64,000 nt of DNA from Salinimicrobium sp049680855 (GTDB lineage Bacteria; Bacteroidota; Bacteroidia; Flavobacteriales; Flavobacteriaceae): assembly GCF_049680855.1 (NCBI RefSeq), contig NZ_JBMPGS010000001.1, forward strand, positions 1,116,001-1,180,000, in the 5' to 3' direction. Under the pieces are notes generated by a model. The model was not told where the DNA came from, ran no database searches, and saw only the letters and a list, made by a program, of their open reading frames with translations. Position 1 is the stretch's first letter. Each line of letters begins with the position of its first letter. Shown piece by piece: positions 16,050 through 23,970 of the stretch. The position numbers were made by a program, and so were the translations under genes.

Positions 16050-19000
16050 ATGAAAATTAGATTACTATTAATTTTTGCATTTCTGTGCACGTCCACAGTC
16101 CTTGCACAAGATTCTAAAACAGTAACGGGTACTGTTCTTGATCCTCAGGAAATTCCTTTGCCTGGTGCAGAGGTTAAAGTTGTGGGGAAAGAAATTTACA
16201 GCATAACAGATTTTGATGGGAACTTTATCCTGGAAGGAGTAGTTCGAGGTGATGAATTCAGGGTCACTTTCCTTGGATTCCAAACTCAAACCTTCACTAT
16301 TGGAGAGAACAGCGAATACACAGTAGTCTTACAGGAAGACGCTGCTACGTTGGACGAGGTGGTAGTCGTAGGATATGGAACCCAGAAGAAATCTGATCTT
16401 ACAGGTTCTATAGTTACCGTGAGTGCTGAAGAAATTGAGAAAACACCTACCACGAATGTAATGCAGTCTTTACAGGGTAAGGTGCCAGGGGTGCAAATAA
16501 CTTCTGTTGGATCTCCTGGGGATTCACCAAATGTTAGGGTACGTGGATTGGGAACCTATACGGATGCCACCAACGTACTTTACGTAGTTGACGGTGCGCT
16601 TTACGATAATATAGACTTCCTGAACACAAAGGATATTAAATCGGTAAACGTTCTTAAAGATGCATCTTCATCTGCAATTTATGGTGTTAGGGCAGCCAAT
16701 GGAGTGATAATCATAGAGACTAAATCTGGTGTGAAAAATCAAAAACCCCAATTCGAGTATGATGGATATACAGGTATCCAACGAGCTCAGAATGTGGTGA
16801 AAATGGCAAACGCCGAACAATTTACTACCATGGCCTACGAATCTGGCTCCTCAGCCGATGTACAGTTTGTACTTAATGCAATGCAACGCTTTGGTCGAAG
16901 TAGAATAAATCCTAATGTACCAGACGTAAATACCGACTGGTATGAGGAGATTTTAAGGGAAGGACTTATTCAAAGTCATAGCCTTAGTGTTTCTGGAGGT
17001 GGAGAAAGTGTGGCATACGCCGTAGGAGCCAACTATATTGCTCAGGAAGGTATCCTGGACATGAAAAATGAATATGAACGTTTCAATATTCGCTCTAAGG
17101 TGGATGTGGATATCACTGATAGATTGAGTATTGGGGTTAATTCTGTTTTTAGTAACGCGACCAAATATGCTCCAGAGAATGCCGCCTGGTTTAACGCATA
17201 TTTTGCGGTGCCGATCCTTCCGGTGATGGATCCTTTAAATACAGATGCAGCACCTATACAGTATGCAAATGCGCAGCTTCTTGGGTACAGAAGCCCCCAA
17301 AACCCTTTCCCGGTAATGCAATACAATGAAAATCGAATTAAAATCCGGAAATTATTATCAACTATTGACCTCGGGTATGATATTATTGAAGATAAGCTGG
17401 ATCTTAGAACCACCTACAGTCACAATCTTACCTTGTTGGAAGAGCGTTATGTTAACCTTCCATATAACCTAGGAAATAATCAGGAAGGAATTTCTGAAAT
17501 AAGAAGAGAAAATAACACCTTTTCTAATCAGTACTGGGATAACATTCTAACTTATAATGACGCTTTTGGTGACCATGATATTACTTTAATGGCAGGAACT
17601 TCCTTTCGAGATGAAGCTGCAAATGAATTTGAAGCCACAGGGCAGGACATTGCCGGCATAAGACTGGAATCTAGCAGATACCTTGATTTTGCAGATCCAG
17701 ATTCCTTTAATAATAATGTGGGAGAAATTGGACGTAGGTATTACGGGATGTCCTATTTTGGAAGGCTTTCCTATAATTACATGAGCAAATATCTGTTGTA
17801 TGGTACTTTCAGAGCAGATGGTTCTTCAAAGTTTACTAGAGATCCCTGGGGTTACTTCCCATCTGTGGGTCTTGGATGGGTGATCTCTGAAGAGAATTTT
17901 ATGATAGATAACAATGTAGTAGACTTCCTAAAGCTAAGAGCAAGCTGGGGTAAACTTGGGAATGATAATGTCGCTGCCAGTGCAGGTTCAAATACTATCA
18001 ATGTAATTACAACGGCTTTGGGCGAGCAACCTAGAACGGGAATTACTTCTACCAGTGTATTTTCCAATAATACCTGGGAGGTAATTGAAGAGAAGAACTT
18101 TGGAGTGGATATTGAAACTTTTGATAACAGTCTTTCTATTACAGCTGATTATTACATTAGAGACACAAAAGACGCCATTCTTCCGGTTTACATTCCTATT
18201 ATCAACAGGAGTATTGATAGGAATTCCGGAACTATAAGAAACCAGGGTTTTGAATTTAGCGCAAACTATAATGGTTCTGTTGGAGATGATTTTAATTTTT
18301 CAGTAGGGGCCAATTTCACCACCTTGAAGAATGAAGCTACCAACATTAAGGATGAAAGTGGATATATCGATTCAGGTTCAGCCGAATTCAGGCAAAGAAC
18401 TATGGAAGGTGGACCGCTTTTCGCTTTTTATGGATATGAAAGAGTGGGTGTTTATCAAAATGAAGCAGAAATCCAGGCCGATCCAGTTGCAGTAGCAAAT
18501 AATTTAGTGCCTGGTGACCTTATCTTTAGGGACCAAAACGGAGATAATGTTATTGACGATGCCGATCGTGTTATCCTTGGATCTTTCCTTCCTGATGTCA
18601 CTTTTGGTGGGAATATTGCGATGAACTATAAATCCTTCGATTTCTCCATGAATTTTTATGGACAATTAGGTAATCAAATTCTTAACAGAAGAAGAGGGGA
18701 AATTATATTCACTCAGGATACCAATATGGATGCCGATCTTGCGATCAATAGATGGCATGGTGAAGGTACGAGCAATGTTTATCCTTCATCTGCCGGAATG
18801 CGTAAAGCTTGGAACCAAAGGTTGAGTGACTTTTGGGTTGAAGATGGAGATTTCTTCAGGATCCAAAATATTCAATTAGGTTATACTTTAGAGCAAGAAG
18901 ACCTGCCTACTATAAGGCTATATGCAACTGCAGAAAGGCCATTCTCATTCTTTAGCTATAATGGTTTTACACCTGAAGTTTCTAACGGGGTAGATAGACA

Positions 19001-19052
19001 AACCTATCCTGTGCCTTCAATCTATACTGTAGGAGTAAATGTTAAATTTTAA
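16050..19052 (+). CDS. SusC-like TonB-dependent outer-membrane transporter
   Basis: The 1000-residue receptor imports oligosaccharides across the outer membrane using TonB energy, in complex with the SusD-like lid encoded next. A signal peptide ends at VLAQ. A carboxypeptidase-regulatory-like domain (residues about 22-100, SKTVTGTVLDPQEIPLPGAE) is followed by the SusC/RagA signature around VVVVGYGTQKKSDLTGS. The plug contains LQGKVPGVQI, RVRGLGTY, LYVVDGALYD and VLKDASSSAIYGVRAANGVI. The rest is the 22-strand barrel ending in an aromatic-rich strand (GVNVKF). It is the first gene of the predicted operon and lies 9 bp from susD. Transporter class is certain; the substrate is inferred from the enzymes downstream. 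Confidence 0.97.
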   Translation: MKIRLLLIFAFLCTSTVLAQDSKTVTGTVLDPQEIPLPGAEVKVVGKEIYSITDFDGNFILEGVVRGDEFRVTFLGFQTQTFTIGENSEYTVVLQEDAATLDEVVVVGYGTQKKSDLTGSIVTVSAEEIEKTPTTNVMQSLQGKVPGVQITSVGSPGDSPNVRVRGLGTYTDATNVLYVVDGALYDNIDFLNTKDIKSVNVLKDASSSAIYGVRAANGVIIIETKSGVKNQKPQFEYDGYTGIQRAQNVVKMANAEQFTTMAYESGSSADVQFVLNAMQRFGRSRINPNVPDVNTDWYEEILREGLIQSHSLSVSGGGESVAYAVGANYIAQEGILDMKNEYERFNIRSKVDVDITDRLSIGVNSVFSNATKYAPENAAWFNAYFAVPILPVMDPLNTDAAPIQYANAQLLGYRSPQNPFPVMQYNENRIKIRKLLSTIDLGYDIIEDKLDLRTTYSHNLTLLEERYVNLPYNLGNNQEGISEIRRENNTFSNQYWDNILTYNDAFGDHDITLMAGTSFRDEAANEFEATGQDIAGIRLESSRYLDFADPDSFNNNVGEIGRRYYGMSYFGRLSYNYMSKYLLYGTFRADGSSKFTRDPWGYFPSVGLGWVISEENFMIDNNVVDFLKLRASWGKLGNDNVAASAGSNTINVITTALGEQPRTGITSTSVFSNNTWEVIEEKNFGVDIETFDNSLSITADYYIRDTKDAILPVYIPIINRSIDRNSGTIRNQGFEFSANYNGSVGDDFNFSVGANFTTLKNEATNIKDESGYIDSGSAEFRQRTMEGGPLFAFYGYERVGVYQNEAEIQADPVAVANNLVPGDLIFRDQNGDNVIDDADRVILGSFLPDVTFGGNIAMNYKSFDFSMNFYGQLGNQILNRRRGEIIFTQDTNMDADLAINRWHGEGTSNVYPSSAGMRKAWNQRLSDFWVEDGDFFRIQNIQLGYTLEQEDLPTIRLYATAERPFSFFSYNGFTPEVSNGVDRQTYPVPSIYTVGVNVKF

Positions 19053-19061
19053 ACGAAAAAA

Positions 19062-20639
19062 ATGAAAAATCTAAATAACATATTTCCTCGTCTGGTTGCG
19101 CTTTTTGTAGCTGTTAGTTTAAGCTCATGTCATGATAAGCTTGATATACAGGAAGGACAGCTGAATACCGGAGATCTGGACTATACCAATACCGAAGAAA
19201 TGATCAACCCCTTGATTGGGGGCTACTATGAGTTTGCTACCCGTGGCTGGGAAGAGCCATTGTTGCTTGGCGTACGTGGAGATGATGTGAATGCCGGCGG
19301 CCTCGGTGATCAGCAGCCTTTTTCAGATACTGACCGGTTTAATTACAACAAAGACTATTGGATGTACAATTCCCTTTGGAATGTGCATTACAATGATATC
19401 ATTAATATGAATACGGCAATTTTACAGATTGAGAACTATCTTGAATTTGCTGAAGGAAGTGATATTGAAAGAGGAGAACAATATATTGCCGAATTAATGG
19501 TATTACGGGCATGGTTCCACCTTAACCTGGCAAGAGTTTGGCAAGATGTTTTTATTATAACATCAAATCAGCCAGAAGGGGAGCTTGAAGAAGGAGTTTC
19601 TTCCAAAGCCGAGGTAATGCAGTTTATTTCCAGTCAAATGGATGCGGCCATCCCTAATCTTCCTGATCTAAGGCCGAATGAACGTACAGACATTCCTGGA
19701 GGAGTTACACGATATACGGCTTATGCAATCAAAGCGCTGGCAGAACAGGAACTTGAAAATTACCAGGCTGTAGCCGATGCTTCTGGAGCCATTATTAATT
19801 CTGGTAAATTCTCCCTCTATTCAGATTTTTACCAGTTGTTTAAAAAACCGGGAGAATTAAGTAATGAAAGCCTTCTTGAACTGCAATATTCAGATTATGG
19901 TTCAGAAACAGGAGATGCTTTTTACCATTTATATGATCCCTTTGGGCCTCAAAACTGGACACCAGTGCGCGAGAATGCTTCATCTGGTTGGGGCTTTTAT
20001 GAACCAAGTACAAAATTTATTGGTTTCATGTTAGATAGGGATGAAACCGTACGCCTCGAGACCAGTGTTCTTTTTACAGATCGTGGTATAGAGAAGCTTG
20101 AGGAAGAAGGGTATACAGATTTACCTGGCTTTGTTACTAATGTAACCCCATCTGGAGATATCATAAACGACTATGCAAGGGCGTTTTTTGCCAGTGGAAA
20201 ACATTATCTGCCTTCTGTTCAGTTAACCGATAACAGGAATAACTATAGTGCAGGTAAGAACATGATTGTGATAAGATATGCTGAAATCCTGTTGATGTAT
20301 GCTGAAGCGGTTACCAGAGGAGCTAGCGCAACTGCAATATCTGCAGATGAGGCAGTGAATATGGTGAGGGACAGAGCAGATCTACTGCCATTATCTGGCG
20401 TCACTACTCAAGACGTGCTGGATGAGAAGTTTGCTGAACTTGCAATGGAGTGGGGAATACGTTACTATGACATGATTCGCATTGACAATTATTCCGAATT
20501 AAGCTATGAAGACAGAACTTTTACAGCAAGCGATGAATACCTTCCTTATCCACAGGCACAGGTAGATGCTTTACCACTTGAAGCAACAGCTGTAGATAGA
20601 ACAACTGCGATGAATAATGTATTGCGCCAATTAAATTAA
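19062..20639 (+). CDS. SusD/RagB-like glycan-binding lipoprotein
   Basis: A 525-residue surface lipoprotein that caps the SusC barrel and binds the polysaccharide. The lipobox is in SLSSCHDKLD (Cys near residue 23). The SusD helical TPR scaffold is seen in segments such as YIAELMVLRAWFHLNLARVW and YTAYAIKALAEQEL. The C-terminal RagB-type region includes MIVIRYAEILLMYAEA, MVRDRADL and LAMEWGIRYYDMIR, all typical of the family. It lies 9 bp after susC and 6 bp before the LamG lipoprotein gene, so the three are one operon and probably one outer-membrane assembly. Confidence 0.96.
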   Translation: MKNLNNIFPRLVALFVAVSLSSCHDKLDIQEGQLNTGDLDYTNTEEMINPLIGGYYEFATRGWEEPLLLGVRGDDVNAGGLGDQQPFSDTDRFNYNKDYWMYNSLWNVHYNDIINMNTAILQIENYLEFAEGSDIERGEQYIAELMVLRAWFHLNLARVWQDVFIITSNQPEGELEEGVSSKAEVMQFISSQMDAAIPNLPDLRPNERTDIPGGVTRYTAYAIKALAEQELENYQAVADASGAIINSGKFSLYSDFYQLFKKPGELSNESLLELQYSDYGSETGDAFYHLYDPFGPQNWTPVRENASSGWGFYEPSTKFIGFMLDRDETVRLETSVLFTDRGIEKLEEEGYTDLPGFVTNVTPSGDIINDYARAFFASGKHYLPSVQLTDNRNNYSAGKNMIVIRYAEILLMYAEAVTRGASATAISADEAVNMVRDRADLLPLSGVTTQDVLDEKFAELAMEWGIRYYDMIRIDNYSELSYEDRTFTASDEYLPYPQAQVDALPLEATAVDRTTAMNNVLRQLN

Positions 20640-20645
20640 TAGACC

Positions 20646-22355
20646 ATGAAAAAAATTAGTAGCATTCTTTTAGGGATATTTTCCTTCTTTATCATTTTCA
20701 CTGCATGTGATCGTGAAGGAATAGACTCTATAACAAGTGTTGATCCCGGAGCAGATGCGGGAAGTCCAGAAGTAACTATCTCCTACCCTCGTGAGGGTAC
20801 CACTATCAATGTGCTGGAAGAAGTGTCAACCATTGACATTGAATTTGAAGTAGTAGACGATATTGAGGTGGAACAAATAGAAGTAATGGTAGATGGTAGC
20901 ATGATAGCCATTTTTAATGAATTTACAGATTACCGCATTATTGAGGAGCAGGTTACTTTTGACAATGTAACAACAGGAGAGCATAGTGTGACCATCAAGG
21001 CGACAGATATCGCCGGTAATGAAACAACTGAAACAGTCAATTTTACTAAAGAACCTCCTTATGCACCGCGTTTCGAAAATGAAGTTTTCTACATGCCTTT
21101 TGATGGAGATTACATGGAACTTGTTGGCTTAAGATCACCTGAAGAAGTTGGAAATCCCAGTTTTGGAGATGAATCTTACCTGGGAAGTGCAGCTTATATG
21201 GGAGCACAGGATTCCTACCTAAGCATTCCTTTAGATCCTCTTGGAGACGAATTTACTGCTGCTTTTTGGTACAAGCTGGATGGCAGTGCAGAAAGAGCCG
21301 GTATTTTAACCGCAACAGATGATGATGACCGCAATCAGGGATTTAGGTTGTTTAGAGAACCAGCACCTGAAGAAGGCTCTCAGGTTATCAAGTTGAACGT
21401 AGGTACCGGTGCAAGTGATGTATGGAATGATGGAGGAAGTATCGTCGTTGACGAAGCAGGCTGGGTGCACATTGCTTTTAGTGTAACTCCAAATGGTACT
21501 GCTATGTACTTCAATGGAAACCTGGTAAGGGCAACAGAAATTGGAAATATGGCAATCGACTGGTCTGGAGTGGAGAATCTCACGATAGGATCTGGATTGA
21601 ATTTTAGTGGATGGGGACATAACTCAGATCCAAGTTTAATCGATGAATTACGATTATTCGACGCCGCATTATCACCAGAGGCTATTCAGAATATGATCAA
21701 TGCATCTTCTGTGACATTACACATGCCATTCAACGGGGATTTTTCAGATGAAATGGTTAACAGACAAGTTAATATAGTAGGTACTCCAGGTTTTGCCGGG
21801 GAAAGTGTAGAAGGAAATGATGCTTATGCTGGTGCAGAGGGAGCTTATCTTACAATGCCTTCTGAAGGTTTGTTGAGCGATACTTTTAGTACTACATTCT
21901 GGTATAAAGTCAATGCCAGTCCAGATCGTGCTGGGATCATTGTAATTAGTCCTGCCAATGAAAGCGATCCATCTTTAAATAACCTTACTGGAGGATTTCA
22001 TTTGTTCAGAGAGGCAAATGGAGACAACCAAAGGATCAAAGCAAATGTAGGTAACGGTACCTCAAATAGCTGGAACGATGGTGGACTCATTGATGTAGCT
22101 GCCGGTGAGTGGGTACATGTGGCCTTTACCATTTCTAATTCTGAAAGCAAGATTTATCTGGATGGAGAATTAGTGAATACCGCCCCTGTTGATGGTGGTG
22201 TTGACTGGACCGGGGCCGATCTGGTTTCCATCATGTCTGGTGCGCCAAGATTTACAGAATGGAATCATCTTTCAGATCAAAGTTACATAGATGACCTTCG
22301 TTTTTATAATAAAGTGCTTAGCGAGGAAGATATAGAAGCCGCAATGGCTGAGTAA
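20646..22355 (+). CDS. Surface lipoprotein with Ig-like and two tandem LamG-like modules (putative glycan-binding protein)
   Basis: A 569-residue lipoprotein in the SusE/SGBP position. The lipobox is TACDREGID, with acidic residues after Cys favouring surface export. An Ig-like beta sandwich (about residues 38-135, EVTISYPREGTTINV) is followed by two homologous concanavalin A/LamG-like domains (about 145-355 and 360-568). The repeat is clear from paired motifs: FTAAFWYK/FSTTFWYK, WNDGGSI/WNDGGLI, WVHIAFSV/WVHVAFTI and IDELRLFD/IDDLRFYN. No catalytic signature is seen, so a role in binding the glycan beside SusD is inferred. A 33-bp palindrome begins 7 bp after the stop and may limit read-through. 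Confidence 0.82.
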   Translation: MKKISSILLGIFSFFIIFTACDREGIDSITSVDPGADAGSPEVTISYPREGTTINVLEEVSTIDIEFEVVDDIEVEQIEVMVDGSMIAIFNEFTDYRIIEEQVTFDNVTTGEHSVTIKATDIAGNETTETVNFTKEPPYAPRFENEVFYMPFDGDYMELVGLRSPEEVGNPSFGDESYLGSAAYMGAQDSYLSIPLDPLGDEFTAAFWYKLDGSAERAGILTATDDDDRNQGFRLFREPAPEEGSQVIKLNVGTGASDVWNDGGSIVVDEAGWVHIAFSVTPNGTAMYFNGNLVRATEIGNMAIDWSGVENLTIGSGLNFSGWGHNSDPSLIDELRLFDAALSPEAIQNMINASSVTLHMPFNGDFSDEMVNRQVNIVGTPGFAGESVEGNDAYAGAEGAYLTMPSEGLLSDTFSTTFWYKVNASPDRAGIIVISPANESDPSLNNLTGGFHLFREANGDNQRIKANVGNGTSNSWNDGGLIDVAAGEWVHVAFTISNSESKIYLDGELVNTAPVDGGVDWTGADLVSIMSGAPRFTEWNHLSDQSYIDDLRFYNKVLSEEDIEAAMAE

Positions 22356-22361
22356 ATTTGA

Positions 22362-22394
22362 TAAGGCTCCAAAAATGGCATTTTTGGAGCCTTA
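22362..22394. repeat. 33-bp perfect palindrome, long copy of the AAAATGNCATTTT family
   Basis: The arms are fully complementary for 16 bp on each side of a central G at 22378; the core is CTCCAAAAATGGCATTTTTGG. It starts 7 bp after the stop of the LamG lipoprotein gene and would fold into a strong RNA hairpin. No long U-tract follows, so it could be an attenuator or mRNA 3'-end stabiliser as well as a DNA-level site. Degenerate relatives follow at 22441, 22513 and 22576. Confidence 0.85.
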
Positions 22395-22586
22395 AATATG
22401 TTCTTTTCCAGGGAAGCTGAATTGTTGCTTTTCAGGAGTTCCAAAAATGGCAGCTTTTATCCTCTTTCTGAAGTTCATTATTAAGAAGATGATAAACCAA
22501 TGTGTTCGCCCCTAAAAATGATGATTTTGTACTGGATTATTTTCATTATATAATCCGGAAGGAACATTGTTGCTGAAAAATGACGT

Positions 22587-22616
22587 TTTGTTAATCCTTT
22601 TCAGGGTTTACCTCTG
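22587..22616 (+). promoter_or_regulatory. Possible internal promoter before the GH144 genes
   Basis: TTTG at 22587-22590 and TACCTCTG at 22609-22616 (one mismatch to TAnnTTTG) are 18 bp apart, 20 bp before the first GH144 gene. The 281-bp gap between 22356 and 22636 also holds the palindrome cluster and nothing that looks coding. This is a weak match only. Confidence 0.3.
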
Positions 22617-22636
22617 AATTTAAGAAAGAAATAAAT

Positions 22637-23968
22637 ATGCTTAAGAAATTATCCTTTTTGAGTCTGCTTTTTATAGTGTTTGCCTCCTGTTCAGATGATT
22701 CCGGGCCGGGATATCAGGAGCCATATACACCACCCGAAGAAGAACCTGAAGTGCCTGAAATATCTGATAATGAGTTATTAGAGCTTGTGCAGGAGCGGAC
22801 TTTCAACTATTTCTGGGATTTTGCAGAACCTAACAGTGGAATGGCACGGGAAAGATCACAGGATGATGCCTATGGCGGCGAGGCTCCTCATATCGTGACC
22901 ACAGGAGGAACAGGTTTTGGTTTGGCCTCTTTTCCTACTGCTGTAGAACGAGGCTGGATCACCGAAGCTGAAGCTTTGGCAAGATTAGAACGAATTTTGT
23001 CATTTTTGGAAGCCGTGCCAACTTATCATGGTGCGTTTTCACACTGGTATATGGGCAACACCGCACAAACAAGACCATTTAGCGATTATGATGATGGTGG
23101 TGACCTGGTGGAAACCGCATTTTTGATGCAGGGATTATTGATTAACCGCGAATATTTTGATGACAATTCTATAGATGAAAGAATTACTTCTTTATGGGAG
23201 AAGGTGGAATGGGATTGGTACACAAACGATGAAAATGTTCTTTACTGGCACTGGTCGCCTACCTATAAATTTCAAATGGGCCTTCCTGTTAACGGCTGGA
23301 ACGAATCACTTATTGTATATGTGCTGGCGGCTTCTTCGCCCACACATCCCATTTCTTCAGAAGTTTATACCAATGGCTGGGCTTCTAACGGGGAGATCGT
23401 AACTAATAGAAATCATTATGGCATGAACCTTCCTTTAGGACCTTCTTATGGTGGCCCCCTATTTTTCAGCCACTATTCCTTTATTGGCCTGGACCCTCGC
23501 AACCTTCAGGATCAATATGCAAATTACTGGCAACAGAATACCAACCACGCTTTGATCAACTATGAATATGCCGTTCGTAACCCTAAAGGTTTTGAAGGCT
23601 ATGGTGAAAATTCCTGGGGATTAACAGCCTCAGATAACCATGAAGGATATTCTGCTCATAGCCCAACCAACGATTTAGGGGTGATTACTCCAACTGCGGC
23701 TTTATCATCTTTTCCTTACACGCCAGAAGAATCTATGGCTGCCTTGAGACATTTCTATGAAGATCTAAATGATGAGCTGTGGGGAGAATATGGTTTTTAT
23801 GATGCTTTTTCAGAAGAGCACAACTGGTTTTCAAATGGATATCTGGCAATAGATCAAGGCCCTATCGTGGCAATGATCGAGAATTACCGTACGGGACTTC
23901 CGTGGGAACTGTTCATGGCCAATGATGAAATTCAGGAAGGATTAGACTTATTAGGATTTAGTTATTAG
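22637..23968 (+). CDS. GH144-type (glycoamylase-like) glycan hydrolase, surface lipoprotein
   Basis: A 443-residue lipoprotein of the PF10091 'glycoamylase-like' family, which CAZy groups as GH144; its founding members are endo-beta-1,2-glucanases. The lipobox FASCSDDSG has a strong acidic surface-export signal. The (alpha/alpha)6 domain fills residues about 45-440. Acidic motifs likely to form the active site are DDGGDLVE (Asp152 and Asp156) and NGWNES (Glu223). Aromatic motifs WHWSPTY, GGPLFFSHYSFIGLDP, EGYGENSWGLTASD and DQGPIVAMIENYRTG are shared with the two following paralogues. As the only one of the three with an obvious acidic lipoprotein export signal, it may make the first surface cut. 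The catalytic assignment is inference. Confidence 0.88.
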   Translation: MLKKLSFLSLLFIVFASCSDDSGPGYQEPYTPPEEEPEVPEISDNELLELVQERTFNYFWDFAEPNSGMARERSQDDAYGGEAPHIVTTGGTGFGLASFPTAVERGWITEAEALARLERILSFLEAVPTYHGAFSHWYMGNTAQTRPFSDYDDGGDLVETAFLMQGLLINREYFDDNSIDERITSLWEKVEWDWYTNDENVLYWHWSPTYKFQMGLPVNGWNESLIVYVLAASSPTHPISSEVYTNGWASNGEIVTNRNHYGMNLPLGPSYGGPLFFSHYSFIGLDPRNLQDQYANYWQQNTNHALINYEYAVRNPKGFEGYGENSWGLTASDNHEGYSAHSPTNDLGVITPTAALSSFPYTPEESMAALRHFYEDLNDELWGEYGFYDAFSEEHNWFSNGYLAIDQGPIVAMIENYRTGLPWELFMANDEIQEGLDLLGFSY

Positions 23969-23970
23969 AT

